In this document: in pieces, positions 62,517 to 64,000 of the stretch | How positions within the stretch are numbered: position 1 is the first letter of the stretch | Layout: every line of letters starts with the position of its first letter | Assembly (NCBI RefSeq): GCF_000337575.1 | Contig: NZ_AOIM01000035.1 | Coordinates: forward strand, 260,678-324,677 | Reading direction: 5' to 3' | DNA from: Natrialba hulunbeirensis JCM 10989 | Lineage (GTDB): Archaea; Halobacteriota; Halobacteria; Halobacteriales; Natrialbaceae | Length of the DNA stretch: 64,000 nucleotides | Notes under the pieces: model-generated | What the model saw: the letters and a program-made list of their open reading frames with translations, nothing else | What the model was told of the DNA's origin: nothing | Databases searched by the model: none | Translations under genes and position numbers: made by a program

Positions 62517-63269
62517 ATGATTGACCACACGACAACCTTCGTACTGACGAGCACGATTCTTGCAGCGATGACCGCACTCTTCCTGCTATGGACCCGCCGA
62601 CTCGAGGCCGGATCGCGGCGTCTCGGCTACGCAGCCGTCGCTGCCTGTGGCGTGATGAGTCTCACATACTTGCTCATGGCTGCAGGCGTTCTCACCGTCT
62701 CGACGACCGGCCGTGACGAGTCGGTCGCCCGGTTCCTCGGCTACTCGGTCGCCTGGGGTGCCGTCGTCTCCGTAATCGGGCTGATCTCCGGTGCCGAACG
62801 GCGGTACACACTCACCCTGCTCGGCGGGATTCTGCTGAGTCTCTGGGCGACTGTAGGGAGTTGGATTCTCGGTGGAACGGCCGGGACCGTCGTCTCACTC
62901 GCGATCGTCGCCGGTGTCGGCGTGATGGGTGTTACTCTGTACGGTCCGCTCGCACGTCAGGCACAGACCGTAAGCAGCGAGCGAACGCTTCTGTACGGCC
63001 GACTCAGGAACCTGACCGTCCTCGTCTTCGTCGGTCTCCTCGCAACCGGCATGCTCTCCGCACAGAACCTCGCGTTCACCGACGCCTTCGTCGGCCAGAC
63101 GCTTGCAACCTACCTCGACATCGTCTGGCTCGCCGGCTTCGGCATGCTGGTGCTTCGCAGTACGGATGCGCTCGCAGACGCCGGCGACGACCAGCACGCG
63201 AGAGCCGCGGTGAACTCGAGTTCGAGTACTGGCAGTGCCACGTCCGGGACGGCACACTCTGCGGACTGA
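62517..63269 (+). CDS. Seven-helix sensory-rhodopsin-II-like protein lacking the retinal lysine (opsin-like 2)
   Basis: A 250-residue paralogue of the protein at 59571, with the same numbering. Helix B has YAAVAACGVMSLTYLLMAAG (38-57), helix C ARFLGYSVAW (71-80), helix F RTLLYGRLRNLTVLVF (156-171) and helix G YLDIVWLAGFGMLVLR (199-214). The phrase LYxRLRNLTV is shared with sensory rhodopsin II. Arg72, Tyr160, Tyr199 and Asp201 are kept; Lys205 is Leu, Asp75 is Gly, Trp76 Tyr, Trp171 Phe, Tyr174 Leu, Trp178 Gly. The retinal pocket and Schiff base are therefore lost while the fold and the transducer face remain. A Ser/Thr-rich tail of about 30 residues ends it. Confidence 0.8.
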   Translation: MIDHTTTFVLTSTILAAMTALFLLWTRRLEAGSRRLGYAAVAACGVMSLTYLLMAAGVLTVSTTGRDESVARFLGYSVAWGAVVSVIGLISGAERRYTLTLLGGILLSLWATVGSWILGGTAGTVVSLAIVAGVGVMGVTLYGPLARQAQTVSSERTLLYGRLRNLTVLVFVGLLATGMLSAQNLAFTDAFVGQTLATYLDIVWLAGFGMLVLRSTDALADAGDDQHARAAVNSSSSTGSATSGTAHSAD

Positions 63270-63282
63270 GCGGTGCGGGTGC

Positions 63283-63345
63283 CGTTGCCGTTGCTGATGC
63301 TGATGCTGATGCTGATGTTGATGTTGGTGTCGGTGTCAGTGTCTG
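63283..63345. repeat. GCTGAT/GTTGGT simple repeat
   Basis: Tandem hexamers (TGATGC, then TGATGT and TGTCGG) lie between opsin-like 2 and the convergent transducer gene. No coding role is seen; it resembles other hexamer runs scattered in the window. Confidence 0.7.
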
Positions 63346-63456
63346 AATTCGAGAGTGAACGAAGAAGACGCAAATGACTGCGGACTGTGAACTGCGGTCG
63401 AATCTCTGCCCGTTCTATCTGCTGCACAGCACAGCACGACGAGCGTCTGCTGGCAG

Positions 63457-64000
63457 CTACGTTGAGTGCGTGTCGTCGGCAAGTCGGTCGACTTCGGACT
63501 CGATCTCGTCGACCAGTTCCTCGACCTGCTCGTTCTGGTCGACGATCGCCTCGATTTCGGTTGTGACCTCGTGTGACTGTTCCATTGCGGTGTCGGCCAT
63601 GCTTGCAACTTCCTCAGTACTCGCAGCCTGATCGTCGGTTGCCGTTGCGACCTCCTGGATGCCCGTACTCGCCTCCTGGACGGACTCTTCGATTCGCTCT
63701 AAGTTGTCGACTGTCTCTTCGACCAGGCCGACGCCGCTTTCGATCTCCTCGTTTGCCGTCTCGAGACTGTCGACCGTCTCCTCCGTGTCTGTCTGGATCT
63801 GGTCGATCATCCGCTCGATATTCTTGGCTTCCTCCTGGGATTCCTCGGCCAGGGACTTGACCTCGTTTGCGACGACCGCGAAGCCGTCGCCGGCCTCACC
63901 GGCCGTCGCCGCCTCGATCGAGGCGTTGAGCGCGAGCAAATTCGTCTGGTCGGCGATGTCGTTGATCACGTCGACGATCTCGTCGATTGTCTGGACGCTC
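63457..64000 (-). CDS. Methyl-accepting transducer, C-terminal part (start beyond the right edge)
   Basis: The frame is open from the window edge; about 180 C-terminal residues are visible. They contain the conserved signalling hairpin of chemoreceptors, [20 protein letters not shown] followed by [20 protein letters not shown], and the returning helix with Glu/Gln pairs suited for methylation ([20 protein letters not shown]). The receptor's sensory part is outside the window, so its ligand is unknown. It is convergent with opsin-like 2, which brings a second transducer into the sensory cluster. Confidence 0.9.
   Translation of the reverse strand, partial: SVQTIDEIVDVINDIADQTNLLALNASIEAATAGEAGDGFAVVANEVKSLAEESQEEAKNIERMIDQIQTDTEETVDSLETANEEIESGVGLVEETVDNLERIEESVQEASTGIQEVATATDDQAASTEEVASMADTAMEQSHEVTTEIEAIVDQNEQVEELVDEIESEVDRLADDTHST

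Noticed and set aside
59571..63269. Reading the two seven-helix genes as proton or chloride pumps or as working sensory rhodopsins
   Set aside because: Both lack the lysine needed to hold retinal and the aspartate counter-ion, so neither light-driven pumping nor retinal photosensing is expected.

Overview
The window is a stretch of haloarchaeal chromosome. The DNA is GC-rich, the proteins are very acidic, many start codons look leaderless with a TATA-like box about 25-30 bases upstream, and several genes are archaeal or haloarchaeal hallmarks (archaellum genes, MptA, the haloarchaeal RNA polymerase epsilon protein, CheF, an intron-containing tRNA-Met). The style resembles the Natrialbales (Natrialba/Natronorubrum-like genera), but no ribosomal RNA gene is present to fix the genus.

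Layout. (1) 1-7 kb: the end of a MoxR ATPase gene faces a tightly overlapping five-gene operon on the minus strand (M48 protease, DUF4129, small membrane protein, DUF58, polytopic membrane protein). (2) 7-11.3 kb: a tRNA methylthiotransferase gene, then a small AT-richer accessory patch. The patch holds a broken transposase, a Tat-exported unknown protein and a truncated second copy of the methylthiotransferase. It ends at an intron-containing tRNA-Met whose 3' end is repeated nearby. (3) 11.4-31.3 kb: mostly housekeeping genes (gshA, amidase, enoyl-CoA hydratase, nadE, nadK, DsbA-like, RNA polymerase epsilon, nucleotidyltransferase, SDR, mptA, a TrmB regulator, a YyaL-like protein, FxsA), with tRNA-Thr and four copies of a 35-base interspersed repeat. 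(4) 31.3-38.2 kb: tRNA-Ile with a 137-base tandem duplication of its 3' end, a short TetR regulator coupled to a MATE exporter, a large CARDB surface protein and a Tat lipoprotein.

(5) 38.2-59.2 kb is a motility island: HEAT-repeat protein, CheF, two archaellins, arlF, arlG, arlCE, arlJ, arlD, arlH, arlI and a second CheF, then cheY-cheC and cheR on the minus strand. The order is unusual, because arlJ precedes arlD-arlH-arlI. A palindromic MITE-like element (three copies in the window) has landed at the 3' end of arlCE and provides its stop codon. cheA, cheB, cheW and cheD are not in the window.

(6) 59.5-64 kb holds the most striking feature: a two-TM taxis transducer resembling HtrII, flanked by two paralogous seven-helix proteins. 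These align without gaps to sensory rhodopsin II, but both lack the retinal-binding lysine (Leu at position 205) and the counter-ion aspartate (Gly at 75). They keep Arg72, Asp201 and the transducer-contact Tyr199. This looks like a retinal-independent ('blind') opsin-transducer receptor next to the chemotaxis genes. A further transducer gene runs off the right edge on the minus strand.
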